Assembly (NCBI GenBank): GCA_021782915.1
Contig: JAJXUK010000008.1
Coordinates: forward strand, 1 to 64,000
Reading direction: 5' to 3'
DNA from: Actinomycetes bacterium
GTDB lineage: Bacteria; Actinomycetota; Acidimicrobiia; Acidimicrobiales; RAAP-2
Length of the DNA stretch: 64,000 nt
A program made the translations under genes and the position numbers. Under the pieces are notes generated by a model. The model saw only the letters and a list, made by a program, of their open reading frames with translations, ran no database searches and had not been told where the DNA came from. Position 1 is the stretch's first letter, and the number at the start of each line of letters is the position of its first letter. This document shows positions 37,425-47,593 of this stretch, one piece after another.

Positions 37425-39145
37425 GTGTCCTCCCTCAGCACGATCTGGCGATAGGGGCTCGACGTGGTGATCAGTTCCTCGTGCGAGCCCTCGTCGACGA
37501 CGACGCCCTCTGACACGAGCAGGACTCGGTCCAGGCGCTCGAGCACCAACGGGCTCGTGGTGGCGATCAGCACGATTCGCTCGCCGCGCAGTTCGCCCAG
37601 GGAACGCGCGATTCGCCCCTCCGTGTGTGTGTCCACGGCCGAGGTCGGCTCCACCAGGATCAGCACGTCAGCACCACTCAGCAGCGTGCGCGCCAGGGAG
37701 AGTCGCTGGCGCTGGCCGCCGGAGAAGCTCCGGCCCCGCTCGTCGACGAGGGTGTCGAGGCCCTCGGCGAGGGCCTCCAGGACGTCCAGAGCGCTCGTGG
37801 CGGCCAGGACATCGAGGATCCGGTCGTCGGCGGCGTGCTCGTGCGGGGCGAGCTCGTCGCGAAGGGGCCCCGAGAAGAGTCGGGGTTCGACGTCGTGCAC
37901 GATCACGTGGCGACGCACGTCTGCCAGGGCGTATCGATCGAGCTCGACGCCGTCGAGCGTCACCCCGGTGGCGCGGGCGTCGAAGCGACCGAGCCGATCG
38001 GCGAGGGCCGAGGCCTCGACCGGGGTCTCGGTGACCAGTCCCACCAGCTGGCCGCGCGTCAGACGTATCCCCGAGGACGCGTCCGCCAGCTCGTTGATCA
38101 CGCCGGGCCAGGAGACTGGCTCGGTGGGGTCCTCGATGGCCGGCTCGATCTGGAGCAGGCGCACGACCTTGGTGGCTCCGACGTAGGCGCGTGTAGCCAT
38201 GATCGAGTACTGGATCACCTCGCGAAGGGGCGTGGTCAGGAACGTCGCGTAGCCAAAGAAGGCCACCAGCTGGCCGGGGGCCAGTCGGCCCTGGGCCACC
38301 TCACGTGCTCCGAGGAACGTCACGAGCGTGGTGAGGATCGCCGGCAGCAGGAGCTGACCGGATTCCAGGGCCGCCTGCGGGCTCGCCGCGCGCACGCCCG
38401 CGGCGCGCACGCGCGCGCTCTGGGATCGGTAGTTGTCGAGGAAGACGTCCTCGCCGCCCACGCCGCGCAGGATGCGCAGGCCGGCGACGGTGTCGGTGCC
38501 CAGGGCCGCGAGACGTCCCGTCGCCTCGCGCTGGGCCGCCTGGGCGCGGTGCAGGGGTCGCATGAGCGGCGCGGTGGCCAGCGCCAGGACCGGCACGCCC
38601 ACGAGCACGATGAGCCCGAGGGTTCCCGAGGAGCGCAGCAGGATGAGCGAGACGATCAGCCAGGAGATGATCGCGCCGATGAAGCGCGCGAGCGAGTCGT
38701 AGGCCATGCCGATTCGGGGGGCGTCGGCGCCGACGGAGTTGACGATGTCGCCGGGGTTGACCCGCTCGGTGATGGCGGTACCGGCGCGAGACAGGTGCCG
38801 GCCGATGACCTGGATGGTGCGATACGTCGCGCGCATCCAGTTGGTCACGGCCAGTTGGTGACGCAGACCGCCGCTGACGGCCTGAATCAGCCCGAGCAGC
38901 ACGATCAGGCCCGACCACGTGAGCAGCTGCGAGAGGCTGTGGTCGGCGATGCCGTGGTCGATGGCGCCGCCGACGGCGGCCCACAGCAGGGCCTGGGAGA
39001 GCATCCACGCCGTCGCGCAGGCGGTAGCGGCGGCGATCGTGCCGCGCTGTTGACGGGCGATCCAGACCAGGAAACGCCAGGCCGAGCGCGCGTCGGGCGT
39101 GCCGGGTTCGGCCACCGGCAGCTCGCGATAGGGCAGGTGTGGCAT
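37421..39145 (-). CDS. ABC exporter half-transporter with degenerate Walker A/B and H-loop
   Basis: Start likely MPHLPYRELPVAEPG; signature FSGGQRQRLSLARTLL intact; Walker A region GLVTETPVEASALADRL, Walker B LILVEPTSAVD, H-loop ATTSP. Confidence 0.85.
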   Translation of the reverse strand: MPHLPYRELPVAEPGTPDARSAWRFLVWIARQQRGTIAAATACATAWMLSQALLWAAVGGAIDHGIADHSLSQLLTWSGLIVLLGLIQAVSGGLRHQLAVTNWMRATYRTIQVIGRHLSRAGTAITERVNPGDIVNSVGADAPRIGMAYDSLARFIGAIISWLIVSLILLRSSGTLGLIVLVGVPVLALATAPLMRPLHRAQAAQREATGRLAALGTDTVAGLRILRGVGGEDVFLDNYRSQSARVRAAGVRAASPQAALESGQLLLPAILTTLVTFLGAREVAQGRLAPGQLVAFFGYATFLTTPLREVIQYSIMATRAYVGATKVVRLLQIEPAIEDPTEPVSWPGVINELADASSGIRLTRGQLVGLVTETPVEASALADRLGRFDARATGVTLDGVELDRYALADVRRHVIVHDVEPRLFSGPLRDELAPHEHAADDRILDVLAATSALDVLEALAEGLDTLVDERGRSFSGGQRQRLSLARTLLSGADVLILVEPTSAVDTHTEGRIARSLGELRGERIVLIATTSPLVLERLDRVLLVSEGVVVDEGSHEELITTSSPYRQIVLREDT

Positions 39146-39181
39146 CTCAGGGCTCTCGGTCGTGGGGCGGATCAAGTACGA

Positions 39182-39553
<372 letters not shown>

Positions 39554-39623
39554 CAGTTTCGCACATCGCCGCGAGCGGCTCAAATGACGATTTGGTGACA
39601 CCCGCGCACTAGCCTCACCAGAC

Positions 39624-40886
39624 GTGAGCCTCGGCGTCGAGAAGGAGTCCGTGCTCGAGGTCGGCGAGTTCTACCGGCTGCTGACCGAGCACCTGGAGTC
39701 CGCCTTCGGTCGGCGACACCCCGTCTGGGTGCGCGGAGAGATCGTCAAGGTCTACGAGAAGAATCATCTCTACATCGACGTGGCCGACGCCGCGGCGGGG
39801 CCCCAGGAGGCGCGCCGGGCCGTGCTCAACGCGCACTGCTGGGCCAGCCAGTGGGCCGGTTTGCGCCGAGGCCTCGCCGAGAGTGGAGTCAGCCTCCGTG
39901 CCGGTATGGTCATCTCCCTCTACGGCTACGTGGACGTCTACGCCCCGCAGGGACGCATCGGCTTCACCGTGACCGACATCGATGTCACCGCGCTGATGGG
40001 CGACGTGGCCCGGCGCCGCCAGGAGCTGATCGCGCGCCTGGCCGGTGAGGGTCTCCTCGAGGCCAACAAGGCCCTGGCCGCGCCGGCGGTGCCACTGCGC
40101 GTGGGTCTCGTGGCCAGTCCCCAGACGGAGGGCTTCAGTGACTTCACTGGCCAGCTGCTGCGCTCGGGATTCGCCTTCGACATTCGCCTCGTCACGACGC
40201 TGGTCCAGGGCGAGGCCGCTCCCGCACAGATCGTGCGAGCCCTCGAGGCCCTTGACGCCGAGGCCCTCGACGTCATTTGCCTCGTCCGCGGCGGCGGCTC
40301 CAAGGGTGATCTGGCGTGCTTTGACGATGAGAAGGTGGCCCGAGCGATCGCCGGCTCATCCACGCCCGTCTTCACGGGCATCGGTCACACGGGGGACGAG
40401 TCGGTGGCGGACCTCGTGGCCCACACGCGGGCCATCACTCCGACCAAGCTCGGCGAGGAGCTCGTGAGTCGTGTCGACGCCTGGCGCAGCGCGCGCGTCG
40501 TGTCGCCGGCGCGTCGCCTTGACCTGGCCGCCAGCGCGGTGCTCGACGAGGCCCAGAACTACCTCGCGGAGCGCCGTCGCACGATGATCCTGGCGGTGCG
40601 CGAGCGACTGCGGGCCGAGGCGCGTCACCTGGGTGCGACGCGTCAGCGACTGGACGTGGCGGCCCGACGGGTCCTGCAGGCGGCCACCACCTACCTGCTC
40701 GGGAGCCGCCAGCTGCTGGGCGCCTACGACCCGGCGCGTCGCCTGGCCCAGGGTTGGTCGATCGTGACCGACGCTCGCGGCAACGTGGTGAGTGCGGTGC
40801 ACGACGTGATTCTCGGGGACGAGGTGTCGATCAGGGTGCTCGACGGTGTCATCGGCGCCGTCGTGCGAGAGAGAGGGGAAACGTGA
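39624..40886 (+). CDS. xseA: Exodeoxyribonuclease VII large subunit
   Basis: 420 aa; OB-fold VWVRGEIVKVYEKNHLYIDV, catalytic-region VRGGGSKGDLACFDDEKVARAIAGSSTPVFTGIGHTGDESVADLVAHTRAITPT. Confidence 0.95.
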   Translation: MSLGVEKESVLEVGEFYRLLTEHLESAFGRRHPVWVRGEIVKVYEKNHLYIDVADAAAGPQEARRAVLNAHCWASQWAGLRRGLAESGVSLRAGMVISLYGYVDVYAPQGRIGFTVTDIDVTALMGDVARRRQELIARLAGEGLLEANKALAAPAVPLRVGLVASPQTEGFSDFTGQLLRSGFAFDIRLVTTLVQGEAAPAQIVRALEALDAEALDVICLVRGGGSKGDLACFDDEKVARAIAGSSTPVFTGIGHTGDESVADLVAHTRAITPTKLGEELVSRVDAWRSARVVSPARRLDLAASAVLDEAQNYLAERRRTMILAVRERLRAEARHLGATRQRLDVAARRVLQAATTYLLGSRQLLGAYDPARRLAQGWSIVTDARGNVVSAVHDVILGDEVSIRVLDGVIGAVVRERGET

Positions 40887-41092
40887 GCACGGGAAGCTGG
40901 AACGAGGCCGCGAGCGAGTTGGACGCCATCGTGGCGTCCTTTGACGAGGGCGAAGTGTCGGTGGACGAGTTGTTCGCCAAGCTGGAGCGTGCGACCGCGA
41001 TCATCGAGGACCTGGAGGGTCGGTTGCGATCCACGCAGGCCAAGGTTGAAGAGCTCGCCCCACGGCTGAGCCGAGTGATCGAAGACGCGTGA
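40883..41092 (+). CDS. xseB: Exodeoxyribonuclease VII small subunit
   Basis: 69 aa from GTG at 40883 (GTGA overlap with xseA); FDEGEVSVDELFAKLERATAIIEDLEGRL. Confidence 0.9.
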   Translation: MSTGSWNEAASELDAIVASFDEGEVSVDELFAKLERATAIIEDLEGRLRSTQAKVEELAPRLSRVIEDA

Positions 41093-41802
41093 GCGATCGG
41101 GTCTACTTTCGCCAGTTCTTGAGCGGACGCGACTTCGCCGCCGGAGACGCGATGGCCACGGCGATGGTCAACTTCGCCTACGCGCTGGGAGATCGAGAGG
41201 CCGGCGAGGCGCTGCTCGTGGATCCGGCGCACGCACCAGTCGAGCTGCTCGAGCTCGTGGAGGCCGACGGCATGCGAGTGGTCGGCGCGCTGGGGACTCA
41301 CTTCCATTTCGACCACGTCGGTGGCGAGTTCGCGGGCCAGCACGTCGAGGGGATCGTCGAGCTGCTCGCGGCACGTGACGTGCCGGTGCACGTCCAGGGC
41401 GCTGAAGTGTCCTGGGTGCGCGAGCGCACGGGGGTGGCGGCGTCGGCTCTCGTGGCCCACTCGCCGGGGGACCGTCTCAGTGTGGGCGAGCTGGAGGTGA
41501 CCCTCGTGCACACGCCGGGCCACACGCCGGGCAGCCAGTGCCTGCTCTTCGAAGGCCGCCTGGTGAGCGGGGACACATTGTTCATCGAGGGTTGCGGACG
41601 CACGGACCTGGCCGGCTCGGATCCGGAGGAGATGTATCGCACGCTCAGCCAACGCCTGGTGGACGTGAGCGACGACACGATTCTCTACCCCGGGCACTTC
41701 TACGCCGCGGACGCGAGCGCTCCGATGTCCCGGGTACGGGCTGAGAACTGGGTTCTCGCCCCGCGCACCGCCGACGAGTGGTTGGCGATGTTCGCCCGAT
41801 GA
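41089..41802 (+). CDS. MBL-fold metallo-hydrolase
   Basis: 237 aa; THFHFDHVGG, HTPGHTPGSQCLLFEGRLVSGDTLF, LYPGHFY. Confidence 0.9.
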   Translation: MSDRVYFRQFLSGRDFAAGDAMATAMVNFAYALGDREAGEALLVDPAHAPVELLELVEADGMRVVGALGTHFHFDHVGGEFAGQHVEGIVELLAARDVPVHVQGAEVSWVRERTGVAASALVAHSPGDRLSVGELEVTLVHTPGHTPGSQCLLFEGRLVSGDTLFIEGCGRTDLAGSDPEEMYRTLSQRLVDVSDDTILYPGHFYAADASAPMSRVRAENWVLAPRTADEWLAMFAR

Positions 41803-43019
41803 GCCTGGGCGGCTCGGACCACGTGATTGTCGTGGGCGCGGGCCTGGCCGGCTGGCGCCTCGTGGAGTCTCTGCGCCACGACGGGTACGACGGCGCACTG
41901 AGCCTCGTCGGCGACGAGCCCGAGGTCCCCTACGACCGACCCCCACTGTCCAAGCAGGTGCTCAGGGGCGCCTGGGACCTCGAGCAGACGGTACTGGGCA
42001 CTGCGCAGCGCCTGGAGTCGGCTCGGGTGACACTGCGACTGGGAGTGCCCGCGCGACACCTGGACGTGGCCGCGACAACGCTGCACCTGGAGGACGGCAC
42101 CACCATCGCGGGCACGCACGTGGCGATCGCCACCGGATCTCGCGCGAGGCGCCTGGACTTCAGTGCCGCGGAGCGCGTGCACGTGCTGCGCACCCGCGCC
42201 CACGCGGCTCGCTTGCTCGCCGAGCTCGACGCGCTGGGCCCGGGGCGCATCGCGGTGGTCATCGGTGGCGGGTTCATCGGCGCGGAGGTGGCGACCGCCC
42301 TCGCCTCGCGCGGGTTGCGCGTGATCGTTTTGGAGCGACTGCGCCGGCCCCTGTTGGGCCCCCTCGGGCCCGTGGTGGCCGAGTGGCTCGCCAACCTGGC
42401 GAGCGCGGCGGGAGTCGATCTGCGCGTCGAGCAGGAGGTCCTGGACGTTACCGAGGACGCCGGCGCGCTCGTGGTGCACCTGGGCGACGGTTCGAGCATC
42501 ACGGCGGGACTGGTCGTGCTCGGCGCCGGATCCCAGGCCAACGTCGAGTGGCTCGCGACCTCGGGACTGAGCATCGACGACGGCGTGGTCGTGGATGACC
42601 GGCTCCAGGCCACGGAGCGTGTCGCGGCCATCGGCGACGTGGCGCGTTTTACGTGGCACGGACCGCTGGGCGCTCAGCTCGTGCGCATCGAGCACTGGCA
42701 GGTGGCCGCGGACCACGCGGCGGCGCTGTCGCGTGTGTGGGTGCGCGCGCAGGAGCCCGGCCCGCTGGTGCCCTATTTCTGGTCCGATCAGTACGGGACC
42801 AAGATCCAGATGCTGGGCCACCCTCAGGGTGACGACGACGTCGTGCGGGTCCTGGAGCGCGACGGGGGCGCCCGCTGGCTCGGCGTGTACAGCCGGCGCG
42901 GCATCGTCAGCGGGATCGTCGCCCTGGGTCTGCCCAGGGCGTTGACGCTGTCGCGCACCCTCATCGAGACGCCGACCTCGCTCGAGGTGGCCCTGCGCCA
43001 CGCGCCGTGGAGCGCTTAG
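41799..43019 (+). CDS. FAD-dependent NAD(P) oxidoreductase, ferredoxin reductase-like
   Basis: Start MSLGGSDHVIVVGAGLAGWRLVESLR; YDRPPLSK, VVIGGGFIGAEVATALASRGLRVIVLE, AIGDVARF. Confidence 0.85.
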   Translation: MSLGGSDHVIVVGAGLAGWRLVESLRHDGYDGALSLVGDEPEVPYDRPPLSKQVLRGAWDLEQTVLGTAQRLESARVTLRLGVPARHLDVAATTLHLEDGTTIAGTHVAIATGSRARRLDFSAAERVHVLRTRAHAARLLAELDALGPGRIAVVIGGGFIGAEVATALASRGLRVIVLERLRRPLLGPLGPVVAEWLANLASAAGVDLRVEQEVLDVTEDAGALVVHLGDGSSITAGLVVLGAGSQANVEWLATSGLSIDDGVVVDDRLQATERVAAIGDVARFTWHGPLGAQLVRIEHWQVAADHAAALSRVWVRAQEPGPLVPYFWSDQYGTKIQMLGHPQGDDDVVRVLERDGGARWLGVYSRRGIVSGIVALGLPRALTLSRTLIETPTSLEVALRHAPWSA

Positions 43020-44464
43020 AACTGCACGTCGCTGAGCGAGGGAATCGTGCGGGCCGCCCGCTCGACGGCGTCGCTCCATCTGGCGCGCCACTCGAGGCGC
43101 TCATCGGGAGTTAGCCTCGGCTCCAGGCGCCGCACCGGTCGCCACAGGGCTTCGACGTCGCCGACGCTCAGGTGCCCTGCGCCGAGCAGCGCCATGAGAC
43201 CGGCGCCGCGGGTGGTCGCCTCTCGCTCGGGCGAGACGGCGATCAGAAGGCCGGTGGCGTCGGCGAGGGCCTGCAGGAAGACCGCGTTGTCCGTCATGCC
43301 ACCGTCGACGCGCACCTCGTCGATCGGTGAACCCGTCTCGGAGATAGCGGCGTCCACCAGGTCCGCTCCGCGTTGGGCCACGCCCTCGAGCACGGCGCGC
43401 ACGAGGTGGGCCCGGCTGGAGCCACGGGTCAGTCCGAAGAAGGCGCTGCGGGCGCCGAAGTCCCAGCGCGGCGTGCCCAGTCCCGATTGGGCTGGCACGA
43501 AGGTCACACCCCCGGAGCTGTCGACGCTGGCGGCGAGCTCGCTGGTGGCCTCGACGCTGCGGGCCAGGCCAAGGCCGTGCACGGCCCAGTCCACCGCGGA
43601 GCCCGCGCTCAGGGCGATGCCCTCGAGGCCCCAGGTGATCTGGGCGGCGTCAGACCTGGCGACGATGGGAAAGCAGCCCGACTCGAAGCGAGTCATCGAC
43701 CGGGGGGACCAGCTGCCACGTGGGGCGTTGAGCATCGCGCCGGTGCCGAAGGTCACCTTGGTCCCCTTGGTCAGACAGGACTGGCCGAAGAGCGACGCGG
43801 GCTGATCACCCACCAGGGCGGTGATGAGCGGTGCGCCCGGCAGAGCGCTGGCGCGCTCGATCGACCCGGCGGTGGGCACGATGCGCGGCAGAACTCCCTT
43901 GTCAATCTCGAGAACGTCGAGGATTGCGTCGTCCCACCGGGTGACGTCCACGCCCACCAGTCCCGTGATGGCCGCGTTGGAGTGGTCGCTGACGTGAGCC
44001 GACCCGCGTGTCAGGTGCCAGGCCACCCAGGTTTCGATGGTTGCAAAGCGCGCCTGGCCCAGCGGCTCGACGGCCGCGCGTAGCAGCCAGCGCAGCTTGG
44101 TCGCGGACTGGTTCGGGGCCAGTCGCACGCCGTCGGCCTGCAGAACGAGGCAGTCCAGGACGGTCCTCAGGTCTTGCCAGCTCAGTGCCGGGCCCACGGC
44201 GCGCCCGGTGACGGCGTCGAAGAGGACCGTGGTGGCCCGCTGGTTGGTCACGCCCACCACGTCGACGGGCCCGACGCGTTCGATCACCTGCGTGGCGACC
44301 TCGAGGGCGCTGCGGGCGATCTCGTCGGCGTCGAGCTCGACCTCGCCGGGGACCTGGGTGCGAACGCTCAGGCGACGCTGGCACAGCTCTCGCACCTCAC
44401 CGGTCTCGTCGACGACGCCGGCACGCACCGAGGAGGAGCCGACGTCGATCGCCAGGGCCCTCAC
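43016..44464 (-). CDS. FGGY-family carbohydrate kinase, glycerol kinase-like
   Basis: Start GTG at 44464 (MRALAIDVGSSSVRAGVVDETG); GVTNQRATTVLFD, VTFGTGAMLN, EVRVDGGMTDNAVFLQALADATG. Confidence 0.85.
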   Translation of the reverse strand: MRALAIDVGSSSVRAGVVDETGEVRELCQRRLSVRTQVPGEVELDADEIARSALEVATQVIERVGPVDVVGVTNQRATTVLFDAVTGRAVGPALSWQDLRTVLDCLVLQADGVRLAPNQSATKLRWLLRAAVEPLGQARFATIETWVAWHLTRGSAHVSDHSNAAITGLVGVDVTRWDDAILDVLEIDKGVLPRIVPTAGSIERASALPGAPLITALVGDQPASLFGQSCLTKGTKVTFGTGAMLNAPRGSWSPRSMTRFESGCFPIVARSDAAQITWGLEGIALSAGSAVDWAVHGLGLARSVEATSELAASVDSSGGVTFVPAQSGLGTPRWDFGARSAFFGLTRGSSRAHLVRAVLEGVAQRGADLVDAAISETGSPIDEVRVDGGMTDNAVFLQALADATGLLIAVSPEREATTRGAGLMALLGAGHLSVGDVEALWRPVRRLEPRLTPDERLEWRARWSDAVERAARTIPSLSDVQF

Positions 44465-45900
44465 GATGAGCTCGCCAGCCCCAGCACACCCGGATTCAGC
44501 ACGCCCTGGGGGTCGAGGGCCGCCTTGATGGCACTCAGCACGGTGAAGGAGGGCCCGAGCGTCGCCGCGAGGTAGGGGGCGCGAACCCGGCCGACGCCGT
44601 GGTGGTGGCTCAGGGCCCCCGAGCGCGCGGCCACGCCCATCGCCATGTCCCAGGCGTGTCGGTAGTACTCGCGGGGCTCCTCGGACACGCCGGCGAAGGT
44701 CACGTAGAGACAGGCGCCGTCGGTGTAGGCGTGCGACTGGTGCACCGAGGCCATGACGGTCCCCTCGAGGCCCCTCAGGCCGGCCAGGATCTCTTCGTGC
44801 AGCGTGCTGAGGGCTGACCAGGGCGCCGCCACCTCGATCGTGTCCACGACGACACCGCGTCCCCAGAGCTCGCCCAGGGCCGACACGTCGTTGCGGTGCG
44901 CGAGCCAGCGGGCCACGACTCCGACGTCGAGGGCCTCGAGACCCTCGGCCTCTTGCTCGAGCACGCTCATGCGAGCCCGGCACATGGCCTCGTCGCCCTC
45001 GTCGAGCACCACCAGCACGGCTCGCTCGTGGCCGAAGAGGCGCCGTGCCTCGATCTCGTCGTACAGGCGCAGCACGGCCGGCGCCGCGCCACGCTGAACG
45101 ACGCGTCGACAAAGGTCGAGCCCGTCGCCGAAGCTCGACACGGCAAAGGCCCGGCGCTGCTCGAAGTTCGCCCGGGTTCGCGCCACGAGCGTCGCGCGCA
45201 CGATGACGCCGAGGGTTCCCTCGCTGCCCACGAAGAGCGAGAGCAGGTCTGGTCCCAGGGCGGCGCGCGGGGCCCGGGCCCCGACGTCGATGATCCGCCC
45301 GTCGGTGAGCACCACCCGCAGCGCGCGCACGAGGTCGGCGGCGGTGCCGTAGCGGTTGGAGAACTGCCCGGCGCCCCGGCTGGCCACCCATCCACCGACC
45401 GTGGAGATCTCGAAGGATTGGGGGAAGTGTCCGACGGTGAGCCCGTGGGTCTCGAGGACGCTCTCGAGGTCCGGTCCGAAGACGCCCGCGTCGACCTCGA
45501 CGAGCCCGGAGACCACATCGACGGGGCCGATGCGCGAGAGCCCGCCCGTGTCGAGGGCCACCGCACCCAGGGCGGGCTGAGCGCCGCCGACCACGCTGGA
45601 GCGTCCGCCCTGGGCGGTGACGGGAGTGGCGTGCGCTGCGCAGATGCGCAGCGCGCTCGCGACCTGGAGCTCGTCGCGTACGCGCACCACGGCGTCGGGC
45701 CAGCTCGGCACGCGTCCGGCGATCACGTCCAGCAGGGAGACCGGCCACCAGTCACGGCCGTGCTCGGCGCGGTCCGCCGCGTCGGTCGAGACGTCAAGGC
45801 CCGCCTGACGCAGAGCGTCGACGGTCTCGGGGTGCACGAGTGGCGGTGGGTCCTGGAACGCGGCCTCGGGGTAGTCACGAGACGCGCGAGGGCCGGCCAC
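44461..45900 (-). CDS. FAD-binding oxidoreductase, alkyldihydroxyacetone-phosphate synthase-like
   Basis: 479 aa; PVTAQGGRSSVVGGAQP, VGGWVASRGAGQFSNRYGTAADLVRALRVVLTDG, C-terminal HHHGVGRVR. Confidence 0.8.
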   Translation of the reverse strand: MAGPRASRDYPEAAFQDPPPLVHPETVDALRQAGLDVSTDAADRAEHGRDWWPVSLLDVIAGRVPSWPDAVVRVRDELQVASALRICAAHATPVTAQGGRSSVVGGAQPALGAVALDTGGLSRIGPVDVVSGLVEVDAGVFGPDLESVLETHGLTVGHFPQSFEISTVGGWVASRGAGQFSNRYGTAADLVRALRVVLTDGRIIDVGARAPRAALGPDLLSLFVGSEGTLGVIVRATLVARTRANFEQRRAFAVSSFGDGLDLCRRVVQRGAAPAVLRLYDEIEARRLFGHERAVLVVLDEGDEAMCRARMSVLEQEAEGLEALDVGVVARWLAHRNDVSALGELWGRGVVVDTIEVAAPWSALSTLHEEILAGLRGLEGTVMASVHQSHAYTDGACLYVTFAGVSEEPREYYRHAWDMAMGVAARSGALSHHHGVGRVRAPYLAATLGPSFTVLSAIKAALDPQGVLNPGVLGLASSS

Positions 45901-45909
45901 CTCCGCACC

Positions 45910-47535
45910 CTACAGAACGAGACCGGCGGCGGCGAACTCCTTGAGCACGAGTCCGCGGTAGGCGGCCACCTCGGCCTCGAGGTGCGCGTCGCTCCAGCCC
46001 AGGACCGGCGCGACGGCCTGGGCCACGCGTGAGGCGCCCGCGAGGCTGGCCCGCGCGTCAATGAGGTGCGCGCGCGTGCGGCGCGTCAGCAGGTCGATGA
46101 GCGAGTGGGTCATCTCTTCGCGAGCCGAGTAGACGAACTCGCCGAGCACGTAGTCCAGTCCCGTGATGGGCCGCTGGGCCAGGCTCTGGTCCTGCTCGAT
46201 GAGGTCCAAGACGGCGCGGGCGTCGTCGCCGAAGCGTTGGTACAGGTGCGTCTCGAATTCACCGTGCGGGCGCCACGTGCTCACGCCGTGCAGGGAGAGG
46301 TCCTTGGTGCGCGTGGGACCCAGGTGGCCGACGTAGGGGCTCAAGGCGTCGACGGCGTCCTGGGCCATCTGGCGATAGGTCGTCCATTTTCCCCCGGTGA
46401 CCTGGACGATGCCGGCTCCGAGGTCACTCACGCGGTGGCGTCGTGACAGGTCAGCGGTGCGCTCGGACAGGCGCTCACCCTGGCGAGGGCGCAGGAGCGG
46501 ACGTAGGCCCGCCCAGACTCCGGTGACGTCATCCGGGGTCAGATCCGACGAGGTCGCCGTATTCACCGCCTTGAGCAGGTAGGCGACGTCCTGCGGCTCG
46601 CACTCGGGATCGTTGAGCTCGCCCTCGTAGGCCGTGTCGGTGGTCCCGATAAAGGTGTAGGGGCCGTCCTCGAAGGGAACGAGGAAGATCGAGCGTCGAT
46701 CTCCCGGCACGCTCAGCACCGCCGCGACGTCCGCAGCGAGGCGCTCGCGTCGCACGCTCAGGTGCACCCCCTTGGCCGGCACGATGACGTGACCGTCGAC
46801 GTGATCACCCAGGGCGAGGATCTGATCGGCCCACACGCCCGTGGCGTTCACCACGCAGCGCGTCTGGATCGACAGTGCCGCGCCACTGAGCTCGTCGCGG
46901 GCGCTGACGGCGCAGACCCGTCCGACGTGGTCGCGCGCGAAGCCCACGGCGCGCACGTAATTGGCGGCCCAGGCGCCACGTTCGACCGCGGAGCGGGCCA
47001 GGGTGAGCGCCACTCGGGCGTCGTCCCCCCTCGCGTCCATGTAGATGAAGGCACCCTGGAGGTAGTCGGGGCGCAGCTGCGGCAGGTGCGCGAGGGCCTC
47101 GTCGGCGCTGATGCGCCGATGCCGCTGACCGATCTTCCAGCCGCCGCTCAGGTCGTAGAGCCGCAGCGCCGAGGCGTAGCCGCGCATCAGGGCCCGGCCC
47201 GCCAGGGCGTTCGTGGCCATGAGGGGGATCAGGAAGGGCAGCGGTCGCACGAGGTACGGGGCGTTGTGGAGGAGTCGCTGTCGCTCGCGCAGGTTCTCGT
47301 ACACCAGGCGGAACTCTCGCTGCTGCAGGTAGCGCAGCCCGCCGTGAACCATCTTGGATGACTTCGAGCTGGTGCCCGCCGCGAAGTCGCTGGCGTCGAT
47401 GAGGGCCACGCTCAGTCCGCGCGTCGCGGCGTCCAGGGCCACACCCGCACCCGTCATGCCCGCGCCGAGAACCACGACGTCGAAGGTCTCCTCAACGAGA
47501 GCCTCCAGGGCACGGTCGCGCGCGAAGATCGGCAC
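45910..47535 (-). CDS. glpD: Glycerol-3-phosphate dehydrogenase/oxidase
   Basis: Start GTG at 47535 (MPIFARDRALEAL); VVVLGAGMTGAGVALDAATRGLSVALIDASDFAAGTSSKSSKMVHGGLRYL. Confidence 0.9.
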   Translation of the reverse strand: MPIFARDRALEALVEETFDVVVLGAGMTGAGVALDAATRGLSVALIDASDFAAGTSSKSSKMVHGGLRYLQQREFRLVYENLRERQRLLHNAPYLVRPLPFLIPLMATNALAGRALMRGYASALRLYDLSGGWKIGQRHRRISADEALAHLPQLRPDYLQGAFIYMDARGDDARVALTLARSAVERGAWAANYVRAVGFARDHVGRVCAVSARDELSGAALSIQTRCVVNATGVWADQILALGDHVDGHVIVPAKGVHLSVRRERLAADVAAVLSVPGDRRSIFLVPFEDGPYTFIGTTDTAYEGELNDPECEPQDVAYLLKAVNTATSSDLTPDDVTGVWAGLRPLLRPRQGERLSERTADLSRRHRVSDLGAGIVQVTGGKWTTYRQMAQDAVDALSPYVGHLGPTRTKDLSLHGVSTWRPHGEFETHLYQRFGDDARAVLDLIEQDQSLAQRPITGLDYVLGEFVYSAREEMTHSLIDLLTRRTRAHLIDARASLAGASRVAQAVAPVLGWSDAHLEAEVAAYRGLVLKEFAAAGLVL

Positions 47536-47593
47536 CCGTCCATGTTGGCATAGCCCTCGAGAGGGGCGTCCGCGCGGCAGTAACTTGCCAGGT

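Noticed and set aside
41700-43091. 463-aa minus-strand ORF opposite the FAD oxidoreductase
   Set aside because: Shadow ORF; the opposite strand encodes clear FAD/NAD-binding motifs.
44465-45748. N-terminal extension of the FGGY kinase ORF (43016..45748)
   Set aside because: Low-complexity R/G/A-rich sequence out of frame with the AGPS-like gene; GTG at 44464 gives a canonical kinase N-terminus.
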